A stretch of DNA of 64,000 nucleotides from Candidatus Bathyanammoxibius amoris (GCA_024451685.1 JAMXCW010000004.1:1-64000), one strand, 5' to 3'. Positions 53,766 through 62,943 are shown, counted from the first letter of the stretch. The notes: a model not told the origin generated them from the sequence alone. Program-made: numbers and translations.

Positions 53766-54073
53766 CTTCTCTTTTTGGATATTTTCTTTCTGGACACAGC
53801 CTTTCTCGCCTTGGCATATAAGGATTCCATGTATGCGACCGTCTTCGTCAGACCATGTTTCTTGGCCTTGAAGCGTACGGCCTCCAGGGTCCTGCCAAGC
53901 TTTTTGGCCAGTTTCGTGGTTTCTGTAACCGGGTACTCTTCTCTGAGTTTAGAGATCTCTGACACCGTCCACTTTTTCAGACGCTTAAGTCTTGAAACTT
54001 TCCTTGTTCTTTTTGCCTTTGTTTTTGCCTTTGCCTTTGATTTTACTTTTGATTTTGTTTTTGCTTTTGCCAT
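53762..54073 (-). CDS. histone H1-like lysine-rich protein with SANT/HTH-like domain
   Basis: This 103-residue basic protein has MAKAKTKSKVKSKAKAKTKA as an H1-like lysine/alanine tail, then WTVSEISKLREEYPVTETTK and LGRTLEAVRFKAKKHGLTK, a Myb/SANT- or helix-turn-helix-like fold (about 38-82). It probably binds DNA and may act in nucleoid organisation. Starting at ATG 54073 fits the H1-like N-terminus. An ATG at 54136 would add 21 residues, with a close AGGGG. There is no strong site before 54073. It is coupled to the SHOCT protein gene. Confidence 0.75.
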   Translation of the reverse strand: MAKAKTKSKVKSKAKAKTKAKRTRKVSRLKRLKKWTVSEISKLREEYPVTETTKLAKKLGRTLEAVRFKAKKHGLTKTVAYMESLYAKARKAVSRKKISKKRR

Positions 54074-54264
54074 AGTGTTTGTGCCGAAGCGCCCATAGAC
54101 CTCTAAAGATTTATAATCACCCACAACACTTAACATACACCCCTATTACTTGTCAAGGAAAAACTAAATGATGACATAAGAGCCAACAATCGCAGGGTTT
54201 GGGTGTTTTTCCCCTTGAAAGACCGTGCCGCAGTATGTAGAATCTGTCGAAGGAGAAAACCGTC

Positions 54265-54888
54265 TTGAAGGCTACCGTTATAACACTTTTGAGAATATTG
54301 CTGGTATTCGTAATTGCAGTGCTTTTTGGGCACGGGTTCGCCTTTGACGCGATAGCTACACTCCTTATTGTCTGTGTCATAGCAATGGACGGCCTTGACG
54401 GATATATAGCCCGCAGGTATGGTGAGACGTCTAAACAGGGTGCCGTATTGGACATCCTGGGTGACCGGATAGTAGAAAACGTGCTGTGGATATATTTTGC
54501 CTGTGTTGGAGAGTACTCCTTTTGGATACCGATTATAGTAATTACAAGGGCTGCGGTGGTTGATAATATAAGGAGTCTCGCCCTTGCCCAGGGTCTAACC
54601 GCCTTTGGAGAAACAACCATGCAGAAGGAGGGGTGGGCCAGGTTTCTCGTCAGCTCAAACTGGAGCCGTGGCCTCTACGCCCTCGCTAAGTGCGTTTGCT
54701 TCGCCTACATTGGCCTGATGGTTACTATAGGAAATGCCAACGTTTCGGTGGCCTGGATCGATTATATGATAACCATAAAGTTCGTGCTTATCTATGGCAC
54801 TGTGGCTATGTGTTTGTTACGTGGGCTGCCTGTTATCTGGGAAGGGCGCAGGTACATCTTCGAGAACCGCCTAAAAGAGACCTCTTAG
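54265..54888 (+). CDS. CDP-alcohol phosphatidyltransferase
   Basis: This 207-residue integral membrane enzyme has the family motif D-x2-DG-x2-AR-x8-G-x3-D-x3-D as MDGLDGYIARRYGETS..GAVLDILGDR. It transfers a phosphatidyl group from a CDP-lipid to an alcohol (for example glycerol-3-phosphate, as in PgsA, or another polyol). The TTG start at 54265 is preceded by AAGGAG nine bases away. It is 5 bp before a HAD phosphatase gene with which it probably forms a two-step phospholipid path. The exact acceptor is unknown. Confidence 0.88.
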   Translation: MKATVITLLRILLVFVIAVLFGHGFAFDAIATLLIVCVIAMDGLDGYIARRYGETSKQGAVLDILGDRIVENVLWIYFACVGEYSFWIPIIVITRAAVVDNIRSLALAQGLTAFGETTMQKEGWARFLVSSNWSRGLYALAKCVCFAYIGLMVTIGNANVSVAWIDYMITIKFVLIYGTVAMCLLRGLPVIWEGRRYIFENRLKETS

Positions 54889-54893
54889 GCCAC

Positions 54894-55541
54894 ATGAAAA
54901 AGGCCGCTATCTTTGACATAGACAACACCATCCTGAAGAGGCACTCCTCCGAGCGCATCTTCATCAGATACCTGATGCGACGGAGCATTGTTACTGCCCG
55001 GGATATCGTTCGCTCTGTGTTTACTTTCCTGACGAAACTAATCAGCCTGAACGGCATCTTCATCAAGAACAACAAATCCTATTTGAAGGGAAAGGACGCA
55101 GCGGTACTGGAGAAAGAGGCGGTAAAGTGTTTCCAAAAGGAGATAATGCCTCTGATATCTGCGAAAGCCCTTAAAGAGATGCAGGAGAAGAAGGAATCCG
55201 GTTACAGCATTATTCTCCTGTCGGGCACACTTGACATACTGGCAAAGCAGTTTAAGGAGTCTTGCGGGGCTGACGTAGCTATAGGAACAAACCTTCAGAG
55301 GGTAGACGGCCTGCTCACGGGCGAACTCCAGAGCACTCATGTCTACGGCCACGGCAAGGCCAAGACACTGGAAGACCTCGCCTTAAAAATGGAAATAGAC
55401 CTGAAGAATTCCTATGCCTACGCTGACCACTTTTCTGATATAGAATTCCTCAGCATGGTTGGCAACCCCGTTGCGGTAAATCCGCATCTGGGCCTGAGAA
55501 TCTATGCAAAAATAAAGGGTTGGCCCGTCATTGATTTCTAG
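54894..55541 (+). CDS. HAD-IB family phosphatase
   Basis: This 215-residue phosphatase of the SerB-like HAD group has the DxDxT motif as FDIDNTIL, LLSGT as motif II and DHFSDIEFL as the acidic motif. NPVAVNPHLGLRIYAK is a C-terminal segment found in lipid-linked members. Placed directly after a CDP-alcohol transferase, it could remove the phosphate from phosphatidylglycerophosphate; this is inference. The ATG at 54894 was preferred to a frame starting 204 bp earlier inside the transferase gene. Confidence 0.87.
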   Translation: MKKAAIFDIDNTILKRHSSERIFIRYLMRRSIVTARDIVRSVFTFLTKLISLNGIFIKNNKSYLKGKDAAVLEKEAVKCFQKEIMPLISAKALKEMQEKKESGYSIILLSGTLDILAKQFKESCGADVAIGTNLQRVDGLLTGELQSTHVYGHGKAKTLEDLALKMEIDLKNSYAYADHFSDIEFLSMVGNPVAVNPHLGLRIYAKIKGWPVIDF

Positions 55542-55556
55542 AGACCGTCACGAGTC

Positions 55557-56252
55557 CTAAAAATCTTCAAGGATAAAGCCGCTCTTTTTCTCTTCCACAA
55601 CGCCGCCTTTCTCTACTATGACTTCCTCCTCCCCCACAATGATCAGTTCTTCTTTTTTCTTTGCTTGTTCAGCTCGAGCACGTTCTCTCCTGGCGGCTGC
55701 TGCTGCCCTCTTTTTCCTTCTCGCTTCCGCCCTTGCTTCCGCTTCCGCTTCCGCCCTTATCCCGGATTCGGGCCGCGGCGCCAGTCGCTCTATTTTTATT
55801 ATCTTGTCTCTGGGTATCTCCTGTATTTGTACCTCTTCTTCTATCTGGCTTCTCAGCCTTTCCTCCAGGCGTTTTCGCCTCTGTTCGGCAACTTCCGCCT
55901 TCTGCTTCTTGCCCAGTTGACCCACCTTTATGTTCAGCGATTCGGTATATTCACGTAATTTAACGACGGACCCCTTTAATGATTCCTGGTAGGAAACCAG
56001 CTCAAGTTGCATCTTCTCCATACCTGCCTGTTTTTCTTCCAAAAAAGTCAGCCTTCGGTCTGTCGACGTGTCTTTGGCAAGTTCTTCCACGTTCTCCATA
56101 ATTTCCTCGTTGGTTTCCTCAATGGTCCCAATCCTTTCAATCACTACTGCCAGCTGTTGTTCCACGGCGTCCATCCTCGTAGTTCTACTACCGCCACCAC
56201 CGAAACAACCTGAGACAAGCACTGCCAGGATAACGCATAAAGGCGTTCTCAT
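55557..56252 (-). CDS. coiled-coil lipoprotein
   Basis: This 231-residue protein has lipobox LVSGC at Cys16, then a heptad-rich region (about 26-150: TRMDAVEQQLAVVIERIGTI, RLTFLEEKQAGMEKM) and a basic-alanine/acidic repeat segment (about 165-205, AEAEAEARAEARRKKRAAAA). It probably lies on the outer face of the inner membrane or the inner face of the outer membrane, in a multi-protein complex. It starts 6 bp after the large TPR lipoprotein gene, so the two are probably co-expressed. The family is not recognised. Confidence 0.8.
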   Translation of the reverse strand: MRTPLCVILAVLVSGCFGGGGSRTTRMDAVEQQLAVVIERIGTIEETNEEIMENVEELAKDTSTDRRLTFLEEKQAGMEKMQLELVSYQESLKGSVVKLREYTESLNIKVGQLGKKQKAEVAEQRRKRLEERLRSQIEEEVQIQEIPRDKIIKIERLAPRPESGIRAEAEAEARAEARRKKRAAAAARRERARAEQAKKKEELIIVGEEEVIVEKGGVVEEKKSGFILEDF

Positions 56253-56258
56253 CGATCT

Positions 56259-58607
56259 CTACTCCTTTAGTGTTTTGTTATTGTATATTGCAAATTCCTT
56301 TTTCGCCTCTTTCTTGAGACCCTGCTTATGATAGCATAAGCCCAGGTTCTTGTGGGCCTCGGCCAGACTGGGATCTATTTCTAACGCCTTCTTATAGTAA
56401 GAAACGGCCTTTTTCAGGATGCCTCTTTTGTCGTACACCAGGCCGAGCCCCACATAGGCATTCCCCAGCGCCGGGTCTAATTCAATGGCTTTTTCATATT
56501 CTGTAATGGCGCTCTCCAGCAGCCCTTCTTCTAACATAATATCAGCTATATTGTAATGCATCAAAGCTTTGCTTTTCTTCCGACTATACATATTGGCGGC
56601 GTTTCTGTAGACGAGAGTGGCCTCATCGTACCTTGCCGTGCGCACATAACACGTCCCAAGCCTTTCATACAACCCCGCCAGGACGGGCTTGAGCTCCAGG
56701 GACCTTTCCCAATATCTAAAGGCCTCCTCGAACATGCTCTTACCATAGTATTCAAGTCCCTGCTCATCATAGCCCGTAATTACGGAAAGCCTTAACTCCA
56801 GTGTTTTGAGCAATTCACTTACGGCCAGTTCCGTCATATACTTCTTGGAATAGATGGACGCGAGGTGGTCGTGTATCTCAGCCTTTTGTAGATACCTGTT
56901 TTCGTCGAAGAACCCCAGCGCCTGCTCGTAATTGGCGATGGCTTCTTCCAATCTTGCCGCGTCCTCATCAATCATCGCCTTACCTTTATACGCACTGGCG
57001 AGATTAGGGTTCAGGCCCAGCGCCCTGTCAAACTCAAGGTCCGCTGCTTCCGCCATGCCTTTCCTGTAATATGCGCGCCCTAAATTCATGTGCAGTCTGG
57101 CTGACGACGGGACGGTCCCCATGGCTGTGCGGTATTCCCTGATAGCATCGTCCAGCCTGTTCTGTCCCACATATACTATACCACGGTTGTTGTGGACGCT
57201 TGCCCTCCCGGTCGATGACTCCAGCACCTTGTTATACTGCTCCATTGCCTTGTCAAGCATATCCATTTTCAAGTATACATTTCCCAGAAGGAGCTCGGCC
57301 TCTTCGTTGCCCGGGTAGAGTAGCGCAACCTTCCCGGCCTCTCTAAGTGCGCTTTCAGGGTCATTCTCCTTGATAAGTATTTTTACCAAATCAAGCCGCG
57401 CCCCCAAAAGGGTAGGATTAATCTCGAGGGCCTTTTTCAACTCGAATTGCGCCTCCTCGATGTCACCCTTCTTCAAATATGCCTGTGCCATCGTCAGGTG
57501 AATCTTTTGTGAAGCTTTGTCAAAAGTATCGGCCTGGAGTAATTCATTGAAAGAAGAACATGCCTCCTCCAGAGCATCTCTCTCAATCCTGGCACCCGGC
57601 ATGCTGCCCGCCTCAAGGCAGTGGACGATCAGACTCCTCCACTGTTCCAGGGCCTTAACCTTGTCTCCCATTGAGGAATAGCTCTCCGCCAGCTCTCGTT
57701 CCCTTGAGACAGTTTCCATCAGCACTTCCACTGACGTGGCCTTATGAGACGGCTCTGCCTCCGGCACGGTGGCCCGCGCAAAGTTCGGGTCTAGCTCCAG
57801 CACCCTTTTGAATCTTGACATTGCCTCACCATACTCTCCCACCCTGTAGTAAGCAAGGGCCATCTGGCTGTTAGCCATGGCCAGTCTACGGGCAGGTGCG
57901 TCAGGTCCGTAGTAGCTTATGCCCTTTTTGTACTCAGAGACGGCCTCTTCCAACATTCCCATTTCATAGTAAACGTCCGCCAGGTAGTGATGTACTTCCG
58001 CCATGTCAGGGTTTAGTTCTGAGGCCTTCGTCAACTTCTTCAGGGCCTCGTCCAACATGCCCTCCTCCGTGTATGCATGTCCCAGGTTAACGTAAGCAAT
58101 ATCGAGGTTCGGGTTAAGCTCTACCGCATCCTTATACTTGGAAATGGCCTGTTCACGCATTCCCATGAGCCAGTAGGCATTGCCAAGGTTATTATGCACG
58201 TCTGCATAGTTTCCGTCGACCTCTATGGCTTCTTTATACTGTAGAAGGGCCTCCTCAACCTTTCCATTATCCATGAACACATTGCCCCGGGCGCTGCGGG
58301 CCTCTACATACGCCGGATTGATACTCAACGCCCTTTTGAACTCCTCGGTCGCTTTGTCCTGCTCACCATTCTCGTAGTGGGCTATTCCAAGGTTAAAGTG
58401 CATTTTCGCGGAGTCGGGCCTGACCGCTACGGCCTTTTTGAACTCTCGGGTCGCTTCGTCCAGCCTGCCGCTTTCATAGTGGTCAATCCCGCGATAGTTA
58501 TGATAACTGGAAACGCCATAGTCGCTGGTTTCAGTGGTACAGGAGGAAACAAACAGGGCGGCAAAAATAGGCATCAGGCTAAGAATCCCAAGAGACTTCA
58601 TAATCAA
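56259..58607 (-). CDS. large TPR lipoprotein
   Basis: This 782-residue protein has lipobox VSSC (about residue 23), then some 18-20 TPR units in long tandem (for example YHNYRGIDHYESGRLDEATR, AYVNLGHAYTEEGMLDEAL, AYVGLGLVYDKRGILKKAV). It resembles TPR-rich scaffolds that organise envelope or secretion complexes. It is the upstream gene of a pair with the coiled-coil lipoprotein. It differs from the 11-16 kb TPR proteins in its lipid anchor and in longer PAxAxxY-type units, so it is not a simple copy of them. Confidence 0.9.
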   Translation of the reverse strand: MIMKSLGILSLMPIFAALFVSSCTTETSDYGVSSYHNYRGIDHYESGRLDEATREFKKAVAVRPDSAKMHFNLGIAHYENGEQDKATEEFKRALSINPAYVEARSARGNVFMDNGKVEEALLQYKEAIEVDGNYADVHNNLGNAYWLMGMREQAISKYKDAVELNPNLDIAYVNLGHAYTEEGMLDEALKKLTKASELNPDMAEVHHYLADVYYEMGMLEEAVSEYKKGISYYGPDAPARRLAMANSQMALAYYRVGEYGEAMSRFKRVLELDPNFARATVPEAEPSHKATSVEVLMETVSRERELAESYSSMGDKVKALEQWRSLIVHCLEAGSMPGARIERDALEEACSSFNELLQADTFDKASQKIHLTMAQAYLKKGDIEEAQFELKKALEINPTLLGARLDLVKILIKENDPESALREAGKVALLYPGNEEAELLLGNVYLKMDMLDKAMEQYNKVLESSTGRASVHNNRGIVYVGQNRLDDAIREYRTAMGTVPSSARLHMNLGRAYYRKGMAEAADLEFDRALGLNPNLASAYKGKAMIDEDAARLEEAIANYEQALGFFDENRYLQKAEIHDHLASIYSKKYMTELAVSELLKTLELRLSVITGYDEQGLEYYGKSMFEEAFRYWERSLELKPVLAGLYERLGTCYVRTARYDEATLVYRNAANMYSRKKSKALMHYNIADIMLEEGLLESAITEYEKAIELDPALGNAYVGLGLVYDKRGILKKAVSYYKKALEIDPSLAEAHKNLGLCYHKQGLKKEAKKEFAIYNNKTLKE

Positions 58608-58677
58608 CTCGCTGGGAAATAATACGAAAGGAAAGAAACGCTCTAAAGCGTAAAATAACGGTTTCCCTAAAAGTAGT

Positions 58678-58836
58678 TCAACGTGTCTTTTCCAGCTTTA
58701 GCGTTATTGTTTCTATAGTAACTGCCTCACTCCTAGCTGGCTTTTTGATAAGGCCGTAATAAACATTCACCGTAATAGCAACAATGGTTAACACTATAAT
58801 TGCGGGGATAAAACCGCATTTCATCAACTTTGTCAA
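58678..58836 (-). CDS. possible 52-residue single-pass membrane protein
   Basis: A TTG at 58836 (GGGG eight bases upstream) or an ATG at 58824 opens a short frame ending at 58678. It reads MTKLMKCGFIPAIIVLTIVA and on through ITVNVYYGLIKKPARSEAV to a Lys/Arg-rich tail: one transmembrane helix (about 8-26) and a short cytoplasmic end. Position in an otherwise empty gap and a clear hydrophobic segment support it, but the absence of a strong start leaves it uncertain. It lies between the TPR lipoprotein and the acidic membrane protein genes. Confidence 0.45.
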   Translation of the reverse strand: MTKLMKCGFIPAIIVLTIVAITVNVYYGLIKKPARSEAVTIETITLKLEKTR

Positions 58837-58928
58837 CGTCTACACCCCACTTTATCCGTGGTGTCCGGCACAGAGCCTGAACATTCCTGAGTACTAAGGG
58901 TAATCTGTCCTTTATCCCTCTACAGACC

Positions 58929-59318
58929 CTATTCGGCTTCCTCCGTTACTTCCACATCCCCCTCGACGGCTACTTCTTCTACTTCTTCTACTTCTTCGGC
59001 CTCTCCACCTTCTTCGGCCTCTGCACTTTCTTCAGCCTCTCCACCTTCTTCGGCCTCTGCACTTTCTTCAGCCTCTCCACCTTCTTCGGCCTCTGCTGTC
59101 TCCTCGGTGCCCGCTACCGCGGTGTTTTCTACAAGTGCATGGCTCAGCCACTCGTCGAAACCCTTGGGGTTTGCCAGATACATAACTGTAATCAACAGGC
59201 AAATACCCGATGCCAGGCATATCACAACAAAAAAGGCACCGGTTACCCTGCTTACAATGCCGGAACTCATTACCTTTCCCGATACTTCCTGAAGCCCGTC
59301 TAACAACGAATTTAACAT
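58929..59318 (-). CDS. membrane protein with acidic Glu/Ala/Gly repeats
   Basis: This 129-residue protein has an N-terminal helix region, one transmembrane segment (about 27-49, GAFFVVICLASGICLLITVMYL) and a C-terminal acidic tail with repeats of the 12-mer EEGGEAEESAEA (about 76-112), ending VEEVEEVAVEGDVEVTEEAE. The tail is probably disordered and strongly negative. The repeat DNA (36-bp units, CTTCTTCGGCCTCTCCAC type) shows slippage. The function is unknown; it may buffer or tether in the envelope. Confidence 0.75.
   Translation of the reverse strand: MLNSLLDGLQEVSGKVMSSGIVSRVTGAFFVVICLASGICLLITVMYLANPKGFDEWLSHALVENTAVAGTEETAEAEEGGEAEESAEAEEGGEAEESAEAEEGGEAEEVEEVEEVAVEGDVEVTEEAE
58995..59095. 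repeat. 36-bp tandem repeats in the acidic-tail gene
   Basis: Units built of CTTCTTCGGCCTCTCCAC and CTTCTTCGGCCTCTGCAC alternate two to three times. They encode the EEGGEAEESAEA repeat of the minus-strand membrane protein and keep its frame. Confidence 0.75.
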
Positions 59319-59679
59319 GTCACCCTCCCACCAAGCCTTATTCGTGAAGTCTGTACCACCGTATCTTTTTCAGATGGTGATTGTTCTTTCACTTCACCCC
59401 GCTTGAGTTTGAAAAAGACTTCCCAAACAGCTCCCGCCAGAGGCCATAAAACACGTATTATCTATGTTTTACGATACATCCGTATTTTACGCGCATGGCT
59501 TGCTATATTGCGCACAAAATAACATCCCGTATGGCGGTTGTCAAGGAGTTAAATACAGCCCACAGCGCGGATAAGGTATGCCCATTAGGTGTAATCGCTC
59601 CGGTGGTCCCGTCACCTCCGGAGTCGTTCCAGCATGGACCAATATTATATTAGAGGCCTAAACTGCGGAGAGTAAATGT
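59319..59679. other. intergenic region upstream of the acidic protein and downstream of an antiporter gene
   Basis: No frame with a start signal and coding character was found on either strand. CTCCGGTGGT and ACCTCCGGAG near 59603 form an imperfect hairpin that might end the antiporter transcript, but no T-run supports it. Confidence 0.45.
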
Positions 59680-61095
59680 TTATTGATAAAAGTCAAAGAA
59701 GATGAGCTCAAAAGCCATTCCCATTATACAGCAGGCGACCATTGTGGTCGTACCCGCCTTTAGCCATACCCTCATAGTGATGGGATACTTGGTCCTCTCG
59801 CTCACGGCGACAGTGACTATATTGGCGGTAGAACCTATCGGGGTGCCGTTGCCGCCGAAGCCCACACCCATAGCCAGTGCCCACCACAGGGGCATTACGG
59901 CGACACCCTCCGTCTCTAAGTGCTGTATTACGGGTACCATGGCAATGGTGAATGGGATGTTGTCTACAATGGCAGAACTTATCGCCGCCACCCAGAATAG
60001 CATGGCGCACGTAAGCATGGGGTTTGAATGTGCATGAGCGGCAATCTTGCTACCCAGTATCTCCAGCACGCCGGCCTTTTCTATACCACCTACGCATATA
60101 AAGAGCGCGATAAAGAACAACAACACGCTCCAGTGTACCTCCATCAACGCCTCATCAGGGTTCGGCCGGACCCAAATCAGGGCGATGGCGACACCAAACA
60201 TGGCAATGCTCGAGGGAAACAGGCCAAGCTTGCTCTGGAAAAAGAACAGCCCGATAATAATCCCCAGGGCAATCAGCACCTTCTTCAGAGAAGCCATGTC
60301 CGTAATTGCCCCTCTCGCGTTCATCTTCAGGAGCCCTTCAATATTCTTTGGCTTTTGGGACAGTTCCTTCCACAATACCAATCTGAGTACAAGCAGACAT
60401 ACCACCCAGCTTAGAAGTACGGGTGGACCAAGATGTATGATAAACGAGTTGAAGCTCAGTCCCGTAACAGACCCTATAATCATATTCGGCGGGTCACCGA
60501 CCAGCGTGGCGACACCGCCCACGTCTGAAAGCAAGGCCTCGGACAGAAGAACCGGGATGGGATTAATGCCTATTATCTCGCATATGGCGACAGTCACAGG
60601 GGCTATCACCACCACAGTGGTAACGTTATCAATCATCATTGATACTACGGTTGTAACAACGCCGAGGAGTATGGTCAGGCGCCACGGGTCACCCATCGTC
60701 TTTTTTGCGGTGATAATGGCAAGGTATTCAAAGAAGCCTGTCTTCTTAAGCATGCCCACAATGACCATCATCGCAAAAAGCAGGCCTATCGTGTACCAGT
60801 CTATTGCCGCTACTGCCTCGCTCTGGGAATAAAAACCCATCCAGTGCCCTACGAAGCCCATGGCAACCGCGCCACAGATTCCGGCTATGGTCCGGTGAAC
60901 CTTCTCGGAGAGGATGGCAATGTAAGTAACGCCAAAGATTCCACATGCCAGAATTATCGGGAGGGGGATCTTCTCCAGGCTCTCATATTTTGATGCGAGA
61001 AGATATCCTATGCCGGCGGCTACGACTATTACAAGACAATAGCCGGCAAGACGTAACAAGGAGGAGTTCTGGAGGACCCTCAGCGAGGTCTGCAT
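59680..61095 (-). CDS. ArsB/NhaD-superfamily ion transporter
   Basis: This 471-residue inner-membrane protein has about 12 transmembrane helices. Hallmarks are SMMIDNVTTVVVIAPVTVAI, GGVATLVGDPPNMIIGS, SSAIVDNIPFTIAMVPV and GGNGTPIGSTANIVTVAVSE. These resemble the P-protein/ArsB/NhaD group, which moves Na+, arsenite or dicarboxylates in exchange for protons. The transported ion is not resolvable. A second member lies at 61678, separated by a small acidic protein gene; the two share little exact DNA, so they are old paralogues. Confidence 0.9.
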   Translation of the reverse strand: MQTSLRVLQNSSLLRLAGYCLVIVVAAGIGYLLASKYESLEKIPLPIILACGIFGVTYIAILSEKVHRTIAGICGAVAMGFVGHWMGFYSQSEAVAAIDWYTIGLLFAMMVIVGMLKKTGFFEYLAIITAKKTMGDPWRLTILLGVVTTVVSMMIDNVTTVVVIAPVTVAICEIIGINPIPVLLSEALLSDVGGVATLVGDPPNMIIGSVTGLSFNSFIIHLGPPVLLSWVVCLLVLRLVLWKELSQKPKNIEGLLKMNARGAITDMASLKKVLIALGIIIGLFFFQSKLGLFPSSIAMFGVAIALIWVRPNPDEALMEVHWSVLLFFIALFICVGGIEKAGVLEILGSKIAAHAHSNPMLTCAMLFWVAAISSAIVDNIPFTIAMVPVIQHLETEGVAVMPLWWALAMGVGFGGNGTPIGSTANIVTVAVSERTKYPITMRVWLKAGTTTMVACCIMGMAFELIFFDFYQ

Positions 61096-61299
61096 TTTTT
61101 CCTACCCTCAAGTACCCAGTATCAAAGAAGTCGTACCAAGAAAAAGGCTCTAGAAGATAACATCAGAAACAGACTTTGTCAATAAAATATGGCCGGTTGA
61201 ACACTTCGGAAATCTATTACGCGGCTGGGACCACCTCTATATATCTTTATATATTTTGTTTGTAGCCATGGATTTGACAAGATATATAATGGCCAACCG

Positions 61300-61611
61300 T
61301 TACTTGTCACCCTTTATTTCATGGGCGCCCTCGCCGGAAGGTTTTTTAAGCGTCTCTTCTCGCCCCCAGTTATCCATTGGAAACTCCTCTTCCAATATAT
61401 CCTCTTCGTCATACTCCCCGGTTTCGGGGTATATTTCCTCCGGCCTCTGTTCCTGCGTGGTTGACTCCCCGCCTTCCTCCTCTTCCGCAGCCATCCCAAT
61501 CACTCCCGTTCCCGATACCTGTAAGAATGGTTCACTCCACAACTTACCCTCAAGGCCGCAGGTCAGCAAAACCGCCGCAAGAAAACAGGAAATCAACCTT
61601 CCTTTGCACAT
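61300..61611 (-). CDS. small exported acidic protein
   Basis: This 103-residue protein begins MCKGRLISCFLAAVLLTCGL and has a signal peptide (about 1-25) followed by a mature region rich in Glu, Asp and Gly (MAAEEEEGGESTTQEQRPEE and more). It may be a lipoprotein or a periplasmic acidic protein. The ATG at 61611 is preferred to a GTG at 61635 that would add a charged leader (MEEERRKG). It is sandwiched between two antiporter genes and may be part of that transport unit. The family is unknown. Confidence 0.6.
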   Translation of the reverse strand: MCKGRLISCFLAAVLLTCGLEGKLWSEPFLQVSGTGVIGMAAEEEEGGESTTQEQRPEEIYPETGEYDEEDILEEEFPMDNWGREETLKKPSGEGAHEIKGDK

Positions 61612-61677
61612 ACCTTTTCTTCTCTCTTCTTCCACCCGCGGGGTCTCCCGTTGTGTGGGCGTGGGTCGGCTGGATCG

Positions 61678-62943
61678 TTATTTCCATACGACCCAGAGGA
61701 ATATACACGATGACACTACAGCGACTATTGTAAACGGAAGTCCTACCTTGACAAATTCCATAAAGGTTACCTGGACACCCCGTTTTCTAAGGATTCCGAT
61801 GGCCACAATATTAGCAGAGGCTCCGACCGGGGTAATATTGCCACCGAGACAGGCGCCCACCAGCAGCCCGAACAATAACAGCATCGGTGAACTCTGCATA
61901 TCCTGCCCAAGTTGCTGTGACACGGGGATCATCGCCAGGAGAAAAGGAACATTGTCAATAAAAGCGGAAAACACTACGGACAAAAACACTATCATAACAA
62001 ATGTGCCAAAGACGCTGTTGCCGCTAATGCCCCGTATAAAAACCGCGATATCGTCTATCCATCCGGCGGAAATCAGTCCGCCAACAATAATAAATATCCC
62101 CATCAGGAAAAGGGTGGTGTCCCAGTCGAGGACTTTAACAAACTCCCTCATGCTGTCTCCCGATGTGGCCTTATACCACACCAGCCCAAATATGCCGAAC
62201 ACCATGCATATCAAACCAGCCATATATCCAAACCCCGGGTCGAGAAATGACGACAACGCCAGGGCAACCATAAGAAGCACCAGCATCCACGTCGGTACCC
62301 ACGAGGTAACCTTTTCCACCTCTATCACGCCCACCGGCTGCTGGAACCTTCTAAACAAGAAATAGAGGACAAAGAATGACGCTACCGCCCCTATCTCAAC
62401 CGCGAAGAATATGCTGGGCCTGCCCTGATAGAAGAAGAAGTCGTTAAAGGTCATCCCCGTCCAGCCCGCCAGGATCATACTCGGGGGGTCACCGATAAGT
62501 GTCGCCGTGCCCTGGAGGTTAGAACATATCGCCAGGGCGATGATAAACAGGCTCGGGTTTACATCCAGCCTGTCCGCAATCGCCAGTGCGATAGGCGCTG
62601 CGATAAGGACCGTAGCAACGTTTTCAGTAAAGGCCGACATAATGCTTGTCAGGCCACACACAAACAGCATGGCCACACACGTATTACTCGACCTGTTCAC
62701 CAGGTGCTCAGCCAGGTATGCGGGCATTTTGGAAAACATAAAGAGTTCCGCCACAACCAGCGTGCCGACAAATATGCCCATAACGTTCCAGTTTATAGCC
62801 TCCACGGCCTCCCACGGGCCTATTGCTCCAAACAATAACAACGCCAGGGCCCCTGCACAGGCACAGTAGGCGCGACGCGCGGGAAACATAATAAACCCCG
62901 CGTATGAAAGGACAAAAACAAACAGAGAGAAATACTTTTCCAT
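61678..62943 (-). CDS. ArsB/NhaD-superfamily ion transporter (second copy)
   Basis: This 421-residue membrane protein has about 11 helices. SAFTENVATVLIAAPIALAI, GTATLIGDPPSMILAGWTG, FIDNVPFLLAMIPVS and GACLGGNITPVGASANIVAI parallel the paralogue at 59680. It probably exchanges Na+ or an oxyanion for protons. The ATG at 62943 was chosen because the longer TTG frame at 62970 lacks a ribosome-binding site. Downstream, after a short gap, lies the acidic exported protein. Confidence 0.9.
   Translation of the reverse strand: MEKYFSLFVFVLSYAGFIMFPARRAYCACAGALALLLFGAIGPWEAVEAINWNVMGIFVGTLVVAELFMFSKMPAYLAEHLVNRSSNTCVAMLFVCGLTSIMSAFTENVATVLIAAPIALAIADRLDVNPSLFIIALAICSNLQGTATLIGDPPSMILAGWTGMTFNDFFFYQGRPSIFFAVEIGAVASFFVLYFLFRRFQQPVGVIEVEKVTSWVPTWMLVLLMVALALSSFLDPGFGYMAGLICMVFGIFGLVWYKATSGDSMREFVKVLDWDTTLFLMGIFIIVGGLISAGWIDDIAVFIRGISGNSVFGTFVMIVFLSVVFSAFIDNVPFLLAMIPVSQQLGQDMQSSPMLLLFGLLVGACLGGNITPVGASANIVAIGILRKRGVQVTFMEFVKVGLPFTIVAVVSSCIFLWVVWK

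Noticed and set aside
61256-62365. Long plus-strand frame of 369 codons
   Set aside because: Antisense to the second antiporter and acidic protein genes; the minus frames have clear transmembrane and family motifs.
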